NCBI GenBank assembly: GCA_950295325.1
Contig: OX485803.1
Coordinates: 71,935,554-71,999,553, forward strand
Direction: 5' to 3'
Origin: Polytrichum commune
Lineage: Eukaryota > Streptophyta > Polytrichopsida > Polytrichales > Polytrichaceae
DNA: 64,000 nt
The notes under the pieces were generated by a model. That model saw nothing but the letters and a program-made list of their open reading frames with translations, was not told where the DNA came from and did no database searches. This document shows positions 1 to 12,021 of the stretch, piece after piece. Within the stretch, counting starts at the first letter, position 1. Each line of letters starts with the position of its first letter. The translations under genes were made by a program, and so were the position numbers.

Positions 1-358
1 AGCCTGGGGAGAGAACCCTAAACCGCTAGTTACAGATGAGCGGATTGAGTACGAGAAATAACCGGTTCAAATTCAAGATCTTCAGGAAATTCACTGGTCC
101 GTTTAGATGACATTAGCAGAATGTTCTTCAATTCAATCAAGAAAAACCAGACGAAGTCAGCATATAACTGGTTGGTCTTGGAATTGAAAACAATAGGATG
201 TCGACTGATTATGCCCAAAAATCTTCCTGATCATTGTAACGCATCATAGTCAAAAGCCACAAGCAGGCCAAAAGCCCACTTTCCGAATCCAAAAAGTCTC
301 CACTGCAAACCATCAGGTCTGCTCGGCTCTATGCCTCAAAATGTCAACAATATTCAAG

Positions 359-415
359 CACGTGATCGACCGACTAACTTGCATCCTGATGTGCAACCTG
401 CAGTGACATATAATT
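359..415 (+). promoter_or_regulatory. G-box and TATA-like box of peptide gene 1
   Basis: A perfect CACGTG G-box lies at 359-364 and a TATA-like ATATAATT at 408-415. The ATG follows 160 bases after the TATA-like box, leaving room for a leader of roughly 130 bases. The TATA-like box and its surroundings are conserved in the second copy (14970-14977). The G-box is not: the equivalent site there reads CTCGTG. Promoter assignment is inferred from position and conservation. Confidence 0.45.
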
Positions 416-575
416 GTCTCACGCTGACACACATCACAGACAAGGTTCAAAGACACAAATGCTTTTGGTACGATTAGTGCATTTCAGGGAGATGCGGGGT
501 GCAACCCAGTTGATGCAGTTTTCTTGGAAGAAATCAATCCACCTGGACCAATCTTCCTGATTCAGGCCAGGACTC

Positions 576-914
576 ATGGCTTCTAAGTTGACATGGCTCG
601 TGATGGCCTTGCTAATCGCAGCTACGCAGGTGCACGTCGCCAACTCCAGACAACTTGGTGGTTCGTCATCTGGAAGCTCCATTTTGAGCAATCCAGAAGT
701 GCGGAAACCCAATTGTGATGAGAAGAAGGTGGTGGCGGAATTGCTGATTTCTCGGATCGCAGCGGAATCTCAAACTGAGCTGAGAGTCAAGATGCCTCTG
801 GAAGATGATTCTGGCCGTAAATTAGCAGCAACATGGCCAACGAAGAGGGTTTTACTGCCTCAAATCAATAGGCCTCCTCCGCCTCCTCCTGGTAACCCTA
901 TAAGTTCCCCGTGA
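576..914 (+). CDS. Small secreted peptide precursor, copy 1 (unrecognised family)
   Basis: This is a single-exon reading frame of 112 codons starting at the first ATG after the conserved leader. Residues 1-24 are a typical signal peptide: Lys at position 4, a hydrophobic core around LVMALLIAA, and small residues before a likely cut after Ser24. The mature part begins RQLGG, has a Ser/Gly-rich stretch, one cysteine (Cys47, in KPNCDEKK), an acidic patch PLEDDSG and a basic WPTKR. It ends in a proline-rich tail with seven consecutive prolines. With only one cysteine it is not a disulfide-rich defensin-type peptide. The paralogue at 15135-15482 keeps the frame, the signal peptide and nearly all of residues 22-90, which argues that it is a real gene. 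The family and function are unknown to me; secretion is inferred. Confidence 0.7.
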   Translation: MASKLTWLVMALLIAATQVHVANSRQLGGSSSGSSILSNPEVRKPNCDEKKVVAELLISRIAAESQTELRVKMPLEDDSGRKLAATWPTKRVLLPQINRPPPPPPGNPISSP

Positions 915-1272
915 AGATTCACATCTATAGATCCCCTTGGAGAAGGACATTGAACTCATAGAAATTAGCAAGGTGGAGCAAGATAGGTAGATAGACACGG
1001 CACATTGTGAATTGTTGAGCAATTTCATCAGCTCTATGCACTAGTTTCAGTGCGCTGACACCCACAGGAATTGTCTGTAGAATATTACTTGGTTTTCATG
1101 GGCTGGTTGAATGTCGCAGCATTCAAAAGTTTCATGATCTTGGCCTTCATCAGCAGCCTCCATGTGTAGATTTTGCATGTCGTGATGATATTGGCGACCT
1201 GCTCATAAACCAGAATTTCGATGTTTCTACAGTATTTGTCACTGCCACAACTTGCTTGTGTTTTGGTCTTGG

Positions 1273-1398
1273 TACACTAAATAGTGCTATTACTGTGGGT
1301 CACACTAATTTTCTAGAACTAATTTTCATGCTGAGAATTAATGTGGGCCACATTAATTACTACACTACTAATACACACTACTAGGACTATTTAGTGCA
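1273..1398. mobile_element. TACACTAAAT-end MITE, 126 bp
   Basis: The left end reads TACACTAAATAGTGCT and the right end, read inversely, TGCACTAAATAGTCCT. The equivalent place in the second duplicate (near 15848) reads straight through, so that copy is an empty site. No open frame is present. Related elements with the same ends lie at 45023-45232, 60795-60919, around 61541-62416 and 63555-63926. The CACTA-like end recalls EnSpm/CACTA elements, but I could not resolve a clean target duplication, so the superfamily stays open. Confidence 0.7.
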
Positions 1399-1449
1399 GT
1401 TTCTTTAATAGCTGGGTTTGAATTGCCTCTCAATGCAATCACCCGGGCA

Positions 1450-2002
1450 CACAACGCTTTTTTTAAGAAGCCATATTTCAAGTACATATAATGCACTAAG
1501 AAGTGTTATATTTCATTCTATTTCAAGAAACTCATGTAGCCCTCAGGAAGAGGAATTTCAAAAATGCAACTTTTAGAAGAAGCACAAGCATGTATAGTAA
1601 GAGAATCATGTATTTTAGATGAAATTATAACGAGAATCTTCATACATAGGGGTGAGGGCAAGCCACCAAGATTTTGGAGGTTTAGGTTCAATTCTTAAAG
1701 CCCTTTTTGTAAAGATATGAGATTTCCCATGTTATTTTCTGGTACACAAATATTTTTACCAATGCGGCGGGGGGGGGGGGGGGCACGGGGAGTGCACATA
1801 GGAAAGGGTTCATTGAATTAGCAAAAATTCAAGTATGCAATTAAAATTTTGATTTTATTCTAATTAATAATTGAGACCCACTATTTTCATTTGAAAAAAT
1901 ACACTTTCTAACATGTAAACCCAGCCTCTAGATTAATGCCTCTAAAATAACCGCGGGGGGGGGGGACTCTGCAGAACACATACGAACACTTGAAATAATG
2001 CT
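1450..2002. other. Gene-free stretch with two G homopolymers
   Basis: AT-rich sequence present only in duplicate copy 1. It holds uninterrupted G-runs at 1769-1783 (15 G) and 1955-1965 (11 G). No gene, RNA or clear terminal repeat is visible. Confidence 0.6.
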
Positions 2003-2501
2003 TGAACACTTCACACACGAGACTGAGAGCCCGTGACCATTACACTTCAAGCACTCTCATTGGTGGAAAAGGTGGAGCCGGTCCAAGTTCGCTTCACACT
2101 ACGCTTGAGGGACCAACGGAGTATGTGAATGCAAGATGGATGTAAAGTCTACATGGATTCCTACATGGCATCAAATGGATCATGTTTCATGGTCACTTGG
2201 ATTATTTTCAAAACCACCTCTTGGAGGTAGGCCTAACACAAAACCGGGAGACCATGGCACTCCAAATGCTCATAACCGCTGATTTGTTTTATTTTTATCA
2301 TGTGTGAAGATCCACATGAATAGAAATTCATTGAAATAGCATTTGGTTGAGGGCCCACCCACATATGACTTCACACTACACTTAAGGATCCGTGACCACA
2401 CTACATGATTCTGGAGGTGTCTTGGGATGGCCTTTGGGCACTTTCTTTCGGGCTCTCACAATTTCATGGTCACGACTCTTGGCTCGTGTGTGAACCGGCC
2501 C
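2003..2501 (-). mobile_element. Tourist-like MITE, ~500-bp family, inverted copy
   Basis: This is the reverse-orientation relative of the elements at 31696-32193 and 61550-62039; the three align along their whole length. The right end reads TTCATGG...GTGTGTGAACCGGCCC followed by TTA. The left end (TTCACACACGAGACTGAG) has lost its outermost GGGCC bases, so this is an older, eroded copy. It encodes nothing. Confidence 0.75.
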
Positions 2502-2798
2502 TTAGTGTAGTAGGTAGTTTTCCCTCCACTGGAAGAATACCCCCACTTCCAAGAGTGGATCAAAAGTCACCGCTCCCCAACTACAAAAACTAATATTTAT
2601 AAGCACTAACGTAAGCTTCCATACAATCGTATACACGAAACGTGTCGGAGAAGATATCTGTTTATATTCATGAGAAGATGAAGACAAGAGAAGACAAGAG
2701 AATCGTCAACCTTGAATTTGTTTCAAAACTGTCCTTTTTGGACATATATTAAAAAATTCAGCACATTCACTTCTGGTGCATGATCATAATTCCTCTTG

Positions 2799-2955
2799 GT
2801 CCACATTCAGTTCACACCTAGTGAGGGGCCCAAAGGCTTTGTAAATTGATTTTCTAAGAAATCGGACCATGGATGTTGGACCATCAAGTCGAACCATGGT
2901 AAAAGGCCATCTTTCATGGTCCGATTTCATGGTCCATGGTGTAAACCACCCCTTA
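2799..2955. repeat. Fold-back sequence, probable decayed MITE
   Basis: Inverted arms containing AAATCGGACCATGG (near 2857) and CATGGTCCGATTT (near 2920) face each other. The outer edges (AGTTCACACC and GGTGTAAACCACCCC followed by TTA) resemble the ends of the Tourist-like families in this window. The boundary on the left is uncertain. Confidence 0.4.
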
Positions 2956-3370
2956 GGATTGGAGGAGCTTAACAACATTTACCGTGTCCTAACATACAAG
3001 CATGTAGAGTGAGATGAAGCGGCAATGTCTCAGATCGGACCATGTTTTGTTCTTGCAATTCACAAAGAACTTTGGAGAGATCATACCACCCAAGACAACA
3101 TGTGGTAAAGTAGACAAATCCTAGTTAATGAGTTTTGTTGAATGTCCATTCAAGTTTTGTCCACGTTGTTGCATGTTTCCTAAGACCAAAAACAAAGGTA
3201 GAAAGAAGATAGGAGCACCTCAAAGTGGTGATGAGTTCATCCTTTGAACTAGCTTGCTTCTCCTCTTGAACATCGAGACTTGTATACTAGATAATGACAA
3301 GAAATGATACGGCTGCACTCACTTTGCAGCAGGCCCTAATAGGATGCTAAAACCCTAAACCTTAAACCCT

Positions 3371-4332
3371 ACGCCTCTAGATGTAGATATGCAATCCTTG
3401 CAGTAATTGTTAATTTGTTAACTATAGCATATGTACTATATAGTCAGAAATATAGAAGGTTTAATATATTTGCCTCAAGCGTTCCCCATAAAATATCAAC
3501 CGCCTATTACACTCCATGTATTAAATTATCAATGAATAGTTGGCTCCTTGTGGGTTCATTGAAACACATCTCACAAGAAATTTTTCCCCCTATATGTTAG
3601 TTAATTTCAAGGCCCCATCTCGAAAAGATGAGTGCCTTTTTCAAACAACACCCTTTATTTCCGGGGATGCATTGTACTAAACATGTACGACTATACATGG
3701 GTGCACAAAAAGGGTGTTAATTTGAACTTTTCCGTATTATGTATACATATGTTACACAAATTATAATTTGTACTCATGTACATGTATGGAGGACCTTTCA
3801 AAAATATCCAGCATTTGTACTTGTATAGTATTATCAGTGTGTCATTAGACTTTACAACATAAGTTTTTTATATTAGATAATATTAGGATGAATAATTTTC
3901 TCATTTCCTTATCTCATCGGGCATCATGCATGTATGGAAAAAGGTCATTTATTTGGAAACTTGGAGGAGGATGAGGAGTGTGATTATGATCACACATTGA
4001 TTGACGATCCTAGTGCACAAGGTAGTGAGAAGGGAGATTGTAGTGTTGATGAAGACAATTCAAACATGTACAAGGATGTGTCATAGACACTGAAGGGGTG
4101 CATTTACAAGCTAAAAACGGCCTAAATGAAAATGTCAAAGTCAACTTCGACAGGCCTTGGGTGTTTTAGTTGATGAGCATGAAAGTGTTGAAATCTCCTC
4201 TCAATTTAATGTGCAATCCATTCCCGGGGGGTGGACTCTTTTTTGGAATTCTAAATGACGTGCGTAGCCCACTAGGAAATCAAACCCCCTATACATGAGA
4301 AGTTTATAGAGAAAAACAAATGTATACGTACT
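3371..4332. other. Gene-free AT-rich spacer
   Basis: No supported gene, RNA or repeat end was seen. Short frames here are not conserved and lack features. Confidence 0.5.
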
Positions 4333-4708
4333 CACCACCCATCCTCAAAAACAGATGACCTCAACTTATATTGAGGTCGGCGGCTTGCAAAAGTGCCCCA
4401 CCCATCCTGCAAAATGGATGATTTGTTGGTAGGGCCGGCTTGGAAGTTGAGGTTGGCTTGCAAATTGGGGTCATTTTGGGGGTCGGAGCTTTGCCCCCAA
4501 AACAAAAAAGGAGCCCCCTAAACAACAAAGGACAAACTCCATATTCCTCTCCGATTTCCAAGGTGCCAATGAGATTCATCTTGCTTTTGTTTCTTCCTTG
4601 TTTTATCACCTTATATACAAGTCATGGGTGGGGCACCCGGCTTGCAAACCGGATGACTTGAACTTATTGTGAGGATGATCCACCTTGCATTTTGTGGGAT
4701 GGGTGGTG
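4333..4708. mobile_element. Fold-back MITE with CACCACCCAT ends
   Basis: Long imperfect terminal inverted repeats of about 80 bases. The left side contains CACCACCCATCC, GGCTTGCAA and GTGCCCCACCCAT. The right side contains the inverse of each in the same order, ending GGATGGGTGGTG. The interior has no coding signal. No target duplication could be resolved, so the class is open. Confidence 0.6.
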
Positions 4709-4902
4709 ATGCTCAACATGCTAGAAATTTGTAGAGACACCTTATGAACACAAATAGATGATGCATAGAACCAAGGAGCAGAGCCTAGCTATGAATGAAG
4801 GGAAACGAGGCTAAGAACCACACCAAAGTTGCTAATGGCAGCAAAAATAGGGGAAGAAGACGATGAGGGCATTGGAAGTGAGGGAGTGACAAAGGGGACT
4901 TA

Positions 4903-5309
4903 GGGCCGTGCCACACTGGGGGCAGGCAGGTCCGTGCCCCGCCTCCCATTGGCCGAGGGCGGTGCCTACCTGCCCCACTGACGGCAAGCGGCAGGCAGGT
5001 AATACCTCCGTGGCATGCCCTGGAATATAGGGTATCTACCGGGGGGCGGAGGCTGGTACCCCCTACCCCCCCGGTGCCGGGATTCTTCGAGGCTGCCAGA
5101 TCAGCATCTGCCATCAGCTTCATCCATCAGTCTCTGCTGGAGCCTGCCTGCCTGGGGCTCCATTCGGAAGTTGTTGGGAAGGCAGTTGGCTTCACCCAGC
5201 TGCCGCTAATGTGGCAGGAGCCACGGCAGCAAGCCGAGGTGGCACGGCAAGCCTACGTCGAACCCTAGCCTGTGGCCGGGTAAGCCCTGCCCCTAGTGTG
5301 GTATGGGCC
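4903..5309. mobile_element. GC-rich Tourist-like MITE, 407 bp
   Basis: The ends read GGGCCGTGCCACACTGGGGG and, inverted from the right, GGCCCATACCACACTAGGGG. A TTA target duplication sits at 4900-4902 and 5310-5312. The body is unusually GC-rich compared with its surroundings and rich in GGCAGG/CCTGCC inverted motifs. Reading frames inside it are chance products of the GC content. Confidence 0.8.
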
Positions 5310-5312
5310 TTA

Positions 5313-6850
5313 AGTTGGACCCCACCATGAAGTCCAAGGAGCATGGGAGTGAGGTTATAGGCCAAGGAAATGTGGGAACATGACAAAGACCATCAAAATG
5401 CGGGAATGAGGCGAAGGTCCTACGAAGCTGCCACATGGGAATTGAAGACCCCCCTTGCCAAGATCGCGTTAAAGACCCCCTATCACAACTTCGTTGAAGA
5501 ACTTGCCAAGACTTTCTTGTTGAAGAACCAGCCAAGACTCATTCTTGAGAAGTCCGGGAGATTAGAATTAGTTGGGAAGAACTACTTAACTGCCGGATGT
5601 CAACGGAAAATAGTTAGATTCAAATGCTCAAATAATAGATACGTTGGGACTAGAAATAAACAAATTATACAAATTATTTCTATATTTAAAAATCTAAGGA
5701 TCAACAAATAATTAAGTTATTTTTTAGATTTCACATATTATATGAAAATGGAACTTGGAGGCTTTGTTGCACTTCATTTGGCCCCCGAACAATTTATATG
5801 AAGTGTCACCAAGGTCTCTATATAGGTGAGAAACCACTTGGGACTTGGAATTAGGACTGGACACGTAGAAATGGCACTTGAAACTTGGCACGTAGATATT
5901 CAAAAATTCCATTTAGAATCCAAAAGCTTGAGTTTGGAGTCTTGAGTCTCTCTCTTAAAACTTATTTAGGACTCAAAGGCTCCAGGTTTGAGCCTTCTTA
6001 TGATCAAGGATATATGAGAGTTGTAACATTCTTTGAGATGAATGAACAATCGATCCCTTTGCGTACATAAGATTGGTACTTGGAATTTATAAAGCTTGGA
6101 ATACTTGAAAACCAAAGATCATCATTGAAGGCCTAAGATTCTTGGAACTCATAATATCAAGCTACTTGGACATTTGCATTGCAATGGTAAACTTGGGAGT
6201 TCAATCATACTTGGAAGGATCTAAGTACGGATGCTTGAGTTGCTCCATTGAAAGGGGTTACTTTGACACTTGAGTCAAAATTTGTCAATTAAAATACTTG
6301 GGTATTCAACCCACTCATGTGAGATTAATACTTAAGTCATGCACTTGCAACATGAACCCTTAAGCCAAAATCCAAAAAGTCTATTCAATAAAGAGCCTAA
6401 AGCAAAATCCGGATCCAAAAACAAGGAGGCTAAGGTTCGAAGAGACTTACTGAAGTTGACGCATGAGTGAAATTAGACCGCGGCATCATCAAGGGCATCA
6501 TCGGAAGATGACATGTGAGATCTAGTCAAAGTTGGAGAGGATTGTAGATAGGGTTTTGGTTTGGGTTCCAATTAAGAAAACCACACAAGGAAGACTAAGT
6601 GAGTGTCATACTTTATATCTAGGTATCACTATTAGGTTGATTGATAGAACGCAAGGTTTACTGTATGAATTTAGTATGGCAAACCCAAGGAAAATAACTT
6701 CTTAGATGAGTTTTGGAACTTGTAAAATTAAGGTTTGGGTAATTAAGGTCACTCAATGCGGTACATGCAATTGCTCAATCTCTCCCTTACAACCAACACT
6801 CAACAATATCATCTCTCTTATTATGATTTTACAATGCACGGAGTCACGGC
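5313..6850. other. Gene-free spacer with recurring CTTGGA/ACTTGA motif
   Basis: From about 5800 to 6300 the hexamer CTTGGA or the related ACTTGA recurs every few tens of bases, suggesting decayed low-order tandem repeats. No gene is supported. Confidence 0.4.
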
Positions 6851-6899
6851 TCAACAATAGTCTTTTGAGTATCGAGTAATCCAACAATAGTCTTTCTTT

Positions 6900-9420
6900 G
6901 ATTTAAAGGTAATTTAGTGAGTCATGAAATACTGTAGTTCAACCCCACGGGTTGTTCAATTCCTTAATTTACCTTAAACTTAGTGAGGTGGTGGAACCAT
7001 TGTCCTTACCTGTTTTATGCGATGGAACATTCCGGTGAGTGCTCAAAGACTATAGGCCATGCCACAAGTTAGCATTCACTTACAACATATTTCAACTACA
7101 CCCCTCATGCCTTCGAATTAATTAATGAAAATTGGTAATTTTGTGTTCCATCTCTTTTCATCTCTTCTAGATTAGCAAATTAACATTTAACTTAATGCTT
7201 TAAAATTAGTTGTTATAATTTGCAAAAGTCTAGTTACAAGAACTAAGTATTGGAACCTAAGTGAACTGTAACTAAGTGATTGAGTCTAAACCCCCGAGTC
7301 CATAGCCTAGTGAGTGTCAACCATTATCTTAGTATCCAATCACCAATAACAATAACTAATAACCAATCTTAAGTATCGAGTCTCGTAGGGTAGTGTAGGC
7401 CATAGTCTTTGATAACAAGTAAGCATATAGGTCTCGAAGATTTACCTGACACCTCTCCTTATATGCTAGCTTTTGGGCTTCCTACCCAATGATATGGGAT
7501 AACTTCTCATCTCCTTCCCGGTTTCGTTCGCCTCCCCATTTTCAATGCTTCGTCCTTCTCAGATCATTGTCGTTGCTGTAGGCTATGGTCTTTCGCTAAA
7601 TTGGGCGCTTAAATTACCTTCCCATAACCATGGTCTTGCCTAACTAACAATAATTCACTTCACCACAAGGTGATAGTACTTTCATAGAGTATGCCCCTCG
7701 TTATTAAGTTGGGAAAAAACAAAATATTGCATCAAAGTTCTCTCACTAGCCTTGGATTACGTTTTCAAGCTTCACCCCGACATTCCCGCACAAACCATCA
7801 TCTTGGTAGATTATCACTCTGATAACCAGATTATCACTTCTAGAGGACTTTTTGCCCTCGTTCACAATCAAGGTTTCACACCCTCAGTCACTTTAATTTA
7901 GAACAACATACACTTTGACCCTAGGGGGAAGAAGATTCTCTCCCTTCTCGAGGAGGTAACTTGCTATCTGTCTTGTTCTTGTCTATGTGCTCGTTTATTA
8001 CTCATTTGTCTATGGCCCTAGCCAACCTCACCATGGACTTTCCCCACAAGAGTATATCATTCACTCCCAAAAGACTATGGCCGGTGACCTGAGTTAATCT
8101 TGGAATTTAATATTCATTTACTCTCTACAGAACACAAACGGATCCCACTTGAATTAATTGCCTGTACGATGAGCATGATAATGGAAAATCTTCTCTTTTC
8201 ACGAGAGGTAATTGACAATGGTCACTCCTCTCTTCATATCTTCCTCAAAAAGTCGACTTCATAATTACACCAGACTACACTTCACCCTTTCACAGGGATC
8301 AAGAGTTACTACCTTAAAGGCCAAGTTCCATGTGCCGGTCCCGGTCCGTTTTTTGAATGGGTGAGAAACGGGTGACATCATCCAAAAAATGGGTGATGTC
8401 ACCGATTTTATGGAGGGGTACTTCTATGTGGGGTGCCGGTTTTTTTCGATTTCCTACTTTCTAACTAAATTTGGTGAGTGATAAGACATGACACTTTATG
8501 AAGGTCACCGGCAATGAAGGTCATCTAGATTCTAAAAACATCTTAAAATACACGTTCCCTAGGAGTACTCCTCAAAAGAAGGGACTAGAAGAACAAAGTG
8601 GCCTTTAGTATCCAAGGGTGTTCATAGGTGACCGGCCAATCCGGTCACCGGAGCTTTCTAACCGGCACATGTCCTTCTTGTGACCGTTAGGACCGCCGGT
8701 CCTTTGGCACCCGTTCTTGCACAACACAAAATGTGGGACACTCATCCATGGGGGGTACCGGTCCTTGGGTGAGAGGGATGGGCACATGGCACCACCCTCT
8801 TTTCACCGGCCCACCCATTTATTTTGAAAAAAACGGACCCGGACCGGCACATGGAACTTGGCCCTAAATACTGATTCTTGAACCTATCCACTCACTAGAT
8901 AATCCAAATGATAAATGATTGCCCAAAATGCTCCTATATCTTGAGTCTACCCAGGTCCTTCTCAATACACAACCAAATCGATCCCGAGTTCACTCCCTTC
9001 ACTGAGCACAATGACATCAAGACTATAATCCATACAATCATATTATTGTAAGTAAATTCCACAGTTTTATATTATGAGAGGACACTTTTACATCAGCAAG
9101 GGCTTCACACCCCGTAATTATATAAGACTATAGTCTCGCTTTTTGATGAAAGAAGGAGCTACTCTCTTCACGAGAAGTAGTTGTTAATAATCCCCTCCCT
9201 CTCTCTCTCTCTCTGCTTATGGTCATTGCCGAGTCACAAGCCTCTCTTCCTAACCGGTGTGCCTGTCCATAGCCAGATTCATAACTTCCCCTAATTAGTC
9301 ACATGACTATGGTCTTTCTTAGATGACTCTCCCACTCTGGACTATGGTCAGTGACTTGAGAAGGAACACTTCCACTTCATTTCCACTAAATAATCAATAA
9401 TTGCCTATGTCTTCATTGTT
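6900..9420. repeat. Degenerate repeat tract with recurring CTATGGTC
   Basis: The motif gaCTATGGtc or its inverse recurs about a dozen times (near 7050, 7310, 7405, 7578, 8010, 8075, 9127, 9219, 9270, 9309 and 9346). Longer resemblances pair about 7860-8250 with about 9095-9420, including 'cacgagagGTAatTG' and 'TTCACACCC' contexts. The Tourist-like element at 8318-8864 interrupts the tract. It looks like an old, diverged tandem array or retroelement remnant. Confidence 0.35.
8318..8864. mobile_element. Tourist-like MITE, 547 bp, long TIRs
   Basis: Terminal inverted repeats of about 38 bases. They share CCAAGTTCCATGTGCCGGTC and continue through CGGTCCG into a T-run (A-run on the right). The target duplication TAA is at 8315-8317 and 8865-8867. 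No transposase is present. Confidence 0.85.
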
Positions 9421-9424
9421 TTAG

Positions 9425-10800
9425 AGTTCTTACTCTACTTCTGATCCTAAACTGCCTCAATTTTTTTTTAAAGAACCTATTCTATCCAAAAAAAATTGTA
9501 TCACAAGGATCATCATCGCAAGGAGTTCCAAACAACAAAATCATGCCAAGCCGTCGAGGTGGACAAATCTCCCGCCTTGTTGCACTTGAGTAAAATCTCA
9601 AACTTCAAACTTCAAGACTCAAGTGAATGTCCCATCAACGATATTAGATTCTAGATTTGTTAAGTTAAAGAATATACTTAAATTTTATATTCGATACTTA
9701 TGAGAAATCTTGAAGTTGTTGACCAAACAATTTTGGAGACTAACAAGTAAAATTCTTGTCTTGAAAACTTATAAGGTTGCGAAGAAAGTAAAACTAATTA
9801 CTTACAATTCATAACTCATGCTTAGAATAACATGCAAGATTCCTATAGACCATGAGGACACTCAACCGTGCCATTAGGATTTAGAGGAACATAACCTTGT
9901 AAGACTTGGGCACATGACTCCCTCAGGATTTCAAGGACATATCTAAGGATTCTTCTTGTACCACATTGAAATTTTATAAATTAAGTTATAGGATATATAT
10001 AGATATATGACCTTGGAATAATTAAAAGTAATTCAAGGTATACCTAGGAAATACTATCACCTAAACAAACACAAGGGAATTAAGGCATTAGATGGCTAAC
10101 CTAATCCTCTAGAGTTATAGGACTTGTGTACACCGGTCAGTAGCATGTCACACCATCTAAGGTTGAGGAAACCTTGTGACCAAAATGACAACCTCAACAA
10201 AAATGCACTCAAGTGTTTATAATAAGCTTTTCAATTTAATGTGATAGATGCCTCCAATACATATACAAAACCTAAATTGTGGATAAATTTGTTATTTTAT
10301 TATTAATAAAATCCACTTTCACTTCCCAATTTGAAAGTCATGAAACTATTTTCCATCCATAGCATGTAACTCCACAATTGCATCAAAACAACAAAGACAA
10401 GAATATGATAAGTTAGCCTTAACCGGAGAGCAAACTGAAGGGAGCCCATGAGCGCTCTAAGAGCTTCTAGTTTGTGAAAACCTAGAACCCAAATGCAAAC
10501 CTTATCAAGATTGGATAGGGTAGGCATTGAGGACTATTACCATCTGAAAACAATGTATGAAAATGTGAAATGGACGAAACTAAAACATTTCTTGTCAATT
10601 TTTTCTCTAAATCCTAGGGCCCCCTTTCCTACATCTACCTTAACTTCTAAATTCTTAATAACATTTTTAATTGTACACACTACAAAACAAATAAAAATAA
10701 AAGTAAAAAGTAAAAACCTCTCCCTTATGTATACCATGTATAGTATTGCCTCAAATAACACCCCTTCTTATACTCATGTTAGTTTGTACATGACAGCTAG
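9425..10800. other. Gene-free AT-rich spacer
   Basis: No gene or repeat boundary could be supported. Short frames overlap on opposite strands without codon bias. Confidence 0.45.
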
Positions 10801-11221
10801 GTGATGCGTGACAAAAATCTCTTGTTGACAGGGTAAGTCCGATTGTTTACCTAGGGGTCAATGACATAATCAAGCTCCTCGTCAACAGTTTGGTCAATTA
10901 CAAAATAATAGTCGATATAGCATTCAACTAGAGAAAAAAAAAATGCAAAAAACATGGAATTCTAGATCTTCTTGGATGCAAGATCTAAAGGTACTAAAAA
11001 TTGGAATTTTTTTGTTTTTGTTTTTTCTAAACAATTGACTAGCTAGTTGATTGCTTTAGGTTGATTGCTCCAAATTAATTACTATAGTCAACCAAGAGCA
11101 ATCAATTAGTTTGTTGACTACTACTAGCAGTCGACTTCTAGAAGAACAAAAATATCTTTAAATAACAATAACAATAAATAAACAACTAAACAACTAAAAC
11201 AAATTCAAAAAAAACATTTCG

Positions 11222-11254
11222 ACCATTAGATCTTACATTTAATAAGATCTAATG
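11222..11254. repeat. Short perfect hairpin
   Basis: The arms ACCATTAGATCTTA and TAAGATCTAATGGT are perfect inverted repeats of 14 bases around a 5-base centre. A second, weaker pair (AGATCTT/AAGATCT) lies near 10965-10990. Confidence 0.5.
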
Positions 11255-11377
11255 GTGCAAAAATATTTTTATAGTATTTCTAAAGATGTCCATTTCTAGT
11301 AGCATTTGAAAAAAAATTAAACAAAAATTACTCCAATTAAAAAAAAAAACCCACATCAGCGAGCGTCACGTCCCAAC

Positions 11378-11710
11378 ATGATGCGACGTGACGGGTGGGG
11401 CTACATCACATCCAATTGCACATCCTTGGTTGGGAGGGTTTGTAAGATGTGTAGAAAGTTTGGAAATCATTGGGTGGAGTATAGGGATCCAATTGACTTG
11501 ATGGACCATTTATCAAAAATGAAGATTGACTTGTGTGGGTATCACAAAGGAACCAACAAGAAGTGGACATACGATCTTACCAATCATTTGATGGTAGAAT
11601 TAGAAACAATAATTGCATTAGTTTTTATGACATATATTGCGAACTTGGATGCTTATGAGATACATCCCAGTGATGGAAAACTCTTAAATAACTTTATTGA
11701 TGAATGCTAG
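11378..11710 (+). CDS. Orphan reading frame, 110 aa, possible gene fragment
   Basis: ATG-initiated frame with a CKMCRKFGNHW segment near residue 23 and mixed composition that looks more protein-like than most frames here. I do not recognise it. No signal peptide or membrane segment is seen. It lies just upstream of a hAT element and downstream of a hairpin, so it may be a decayed transposon gene fragment. It could equally be chance. Confidence 0.2.
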   Translation: MMRRDGWGYITSNCTSLVGRVCKMCRKFGNHWVEYRDPIDLMDHLSKMKIDLCGYHKGTNKKWTYDLTNHLMVELETIIALVFMTYIANLDAYEIHPSDGKLLNNFIDEC

Positions 11711-11877
11711 GGTTTTGTATTATACATATGATAGGGGTTGATTTCTAATTCCAAGCTATATTTGTAACTTATGTTAAGGACTATATATGAATGCAATTTT
11801 TTTGAAGTGTATATATTTTCCATTATATTTTAATCATTGAAATTGTATGGGTATTGCTTAATATTACCAACCAACCA

Positions 11878-11896
11878 ATAGATAGATAGATAGATA
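11878..11896. repeat. (GATA)n microsatellite
   Basis: About four to five GATA units. Confidence 0.8.
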
Positions 11897-12021
11897 AGGA
11901 ATTTTAGAGTGTGTTGTGAACGCAAAAGATTCTTTGATTTTAATGAGGAGCATCAAAAGTAAAATTAAAACCAAATGAATGAAGAGGCAAGGGAGTATTC
12001 ATTTAATTGAGATCATGATAG

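Larger units (their letters stand above)
250..3370. repeat. Segmental duplication, copy 1
   Basis: This block is collinear with about 14810-16450. Matching parts run from about 250 to 1450 (upstream region, peptide gene, 3' flank) and from about 2960 to 3370, a non-coding stretch ending in telomere-like AAACCCTAAA motifs. Copy 1 is longer because a 126-bp MITE (1273-1398) and about 1.5 kb with G-runs and a Tourist-like element (about 1450-2960) lie inside it and are absent from copy 2. Identity was judged by eye and is highest across the peptide coding region. Confidence 0.85.

Noticed and set aside
3340-3375. Telomere-like AAACCCTAAA motifs (also near 16410)
   Set aside because: Only two or three imperfect units in each place. 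They are teloboxes or relics within the segmental duplication, not telomeric arrays.
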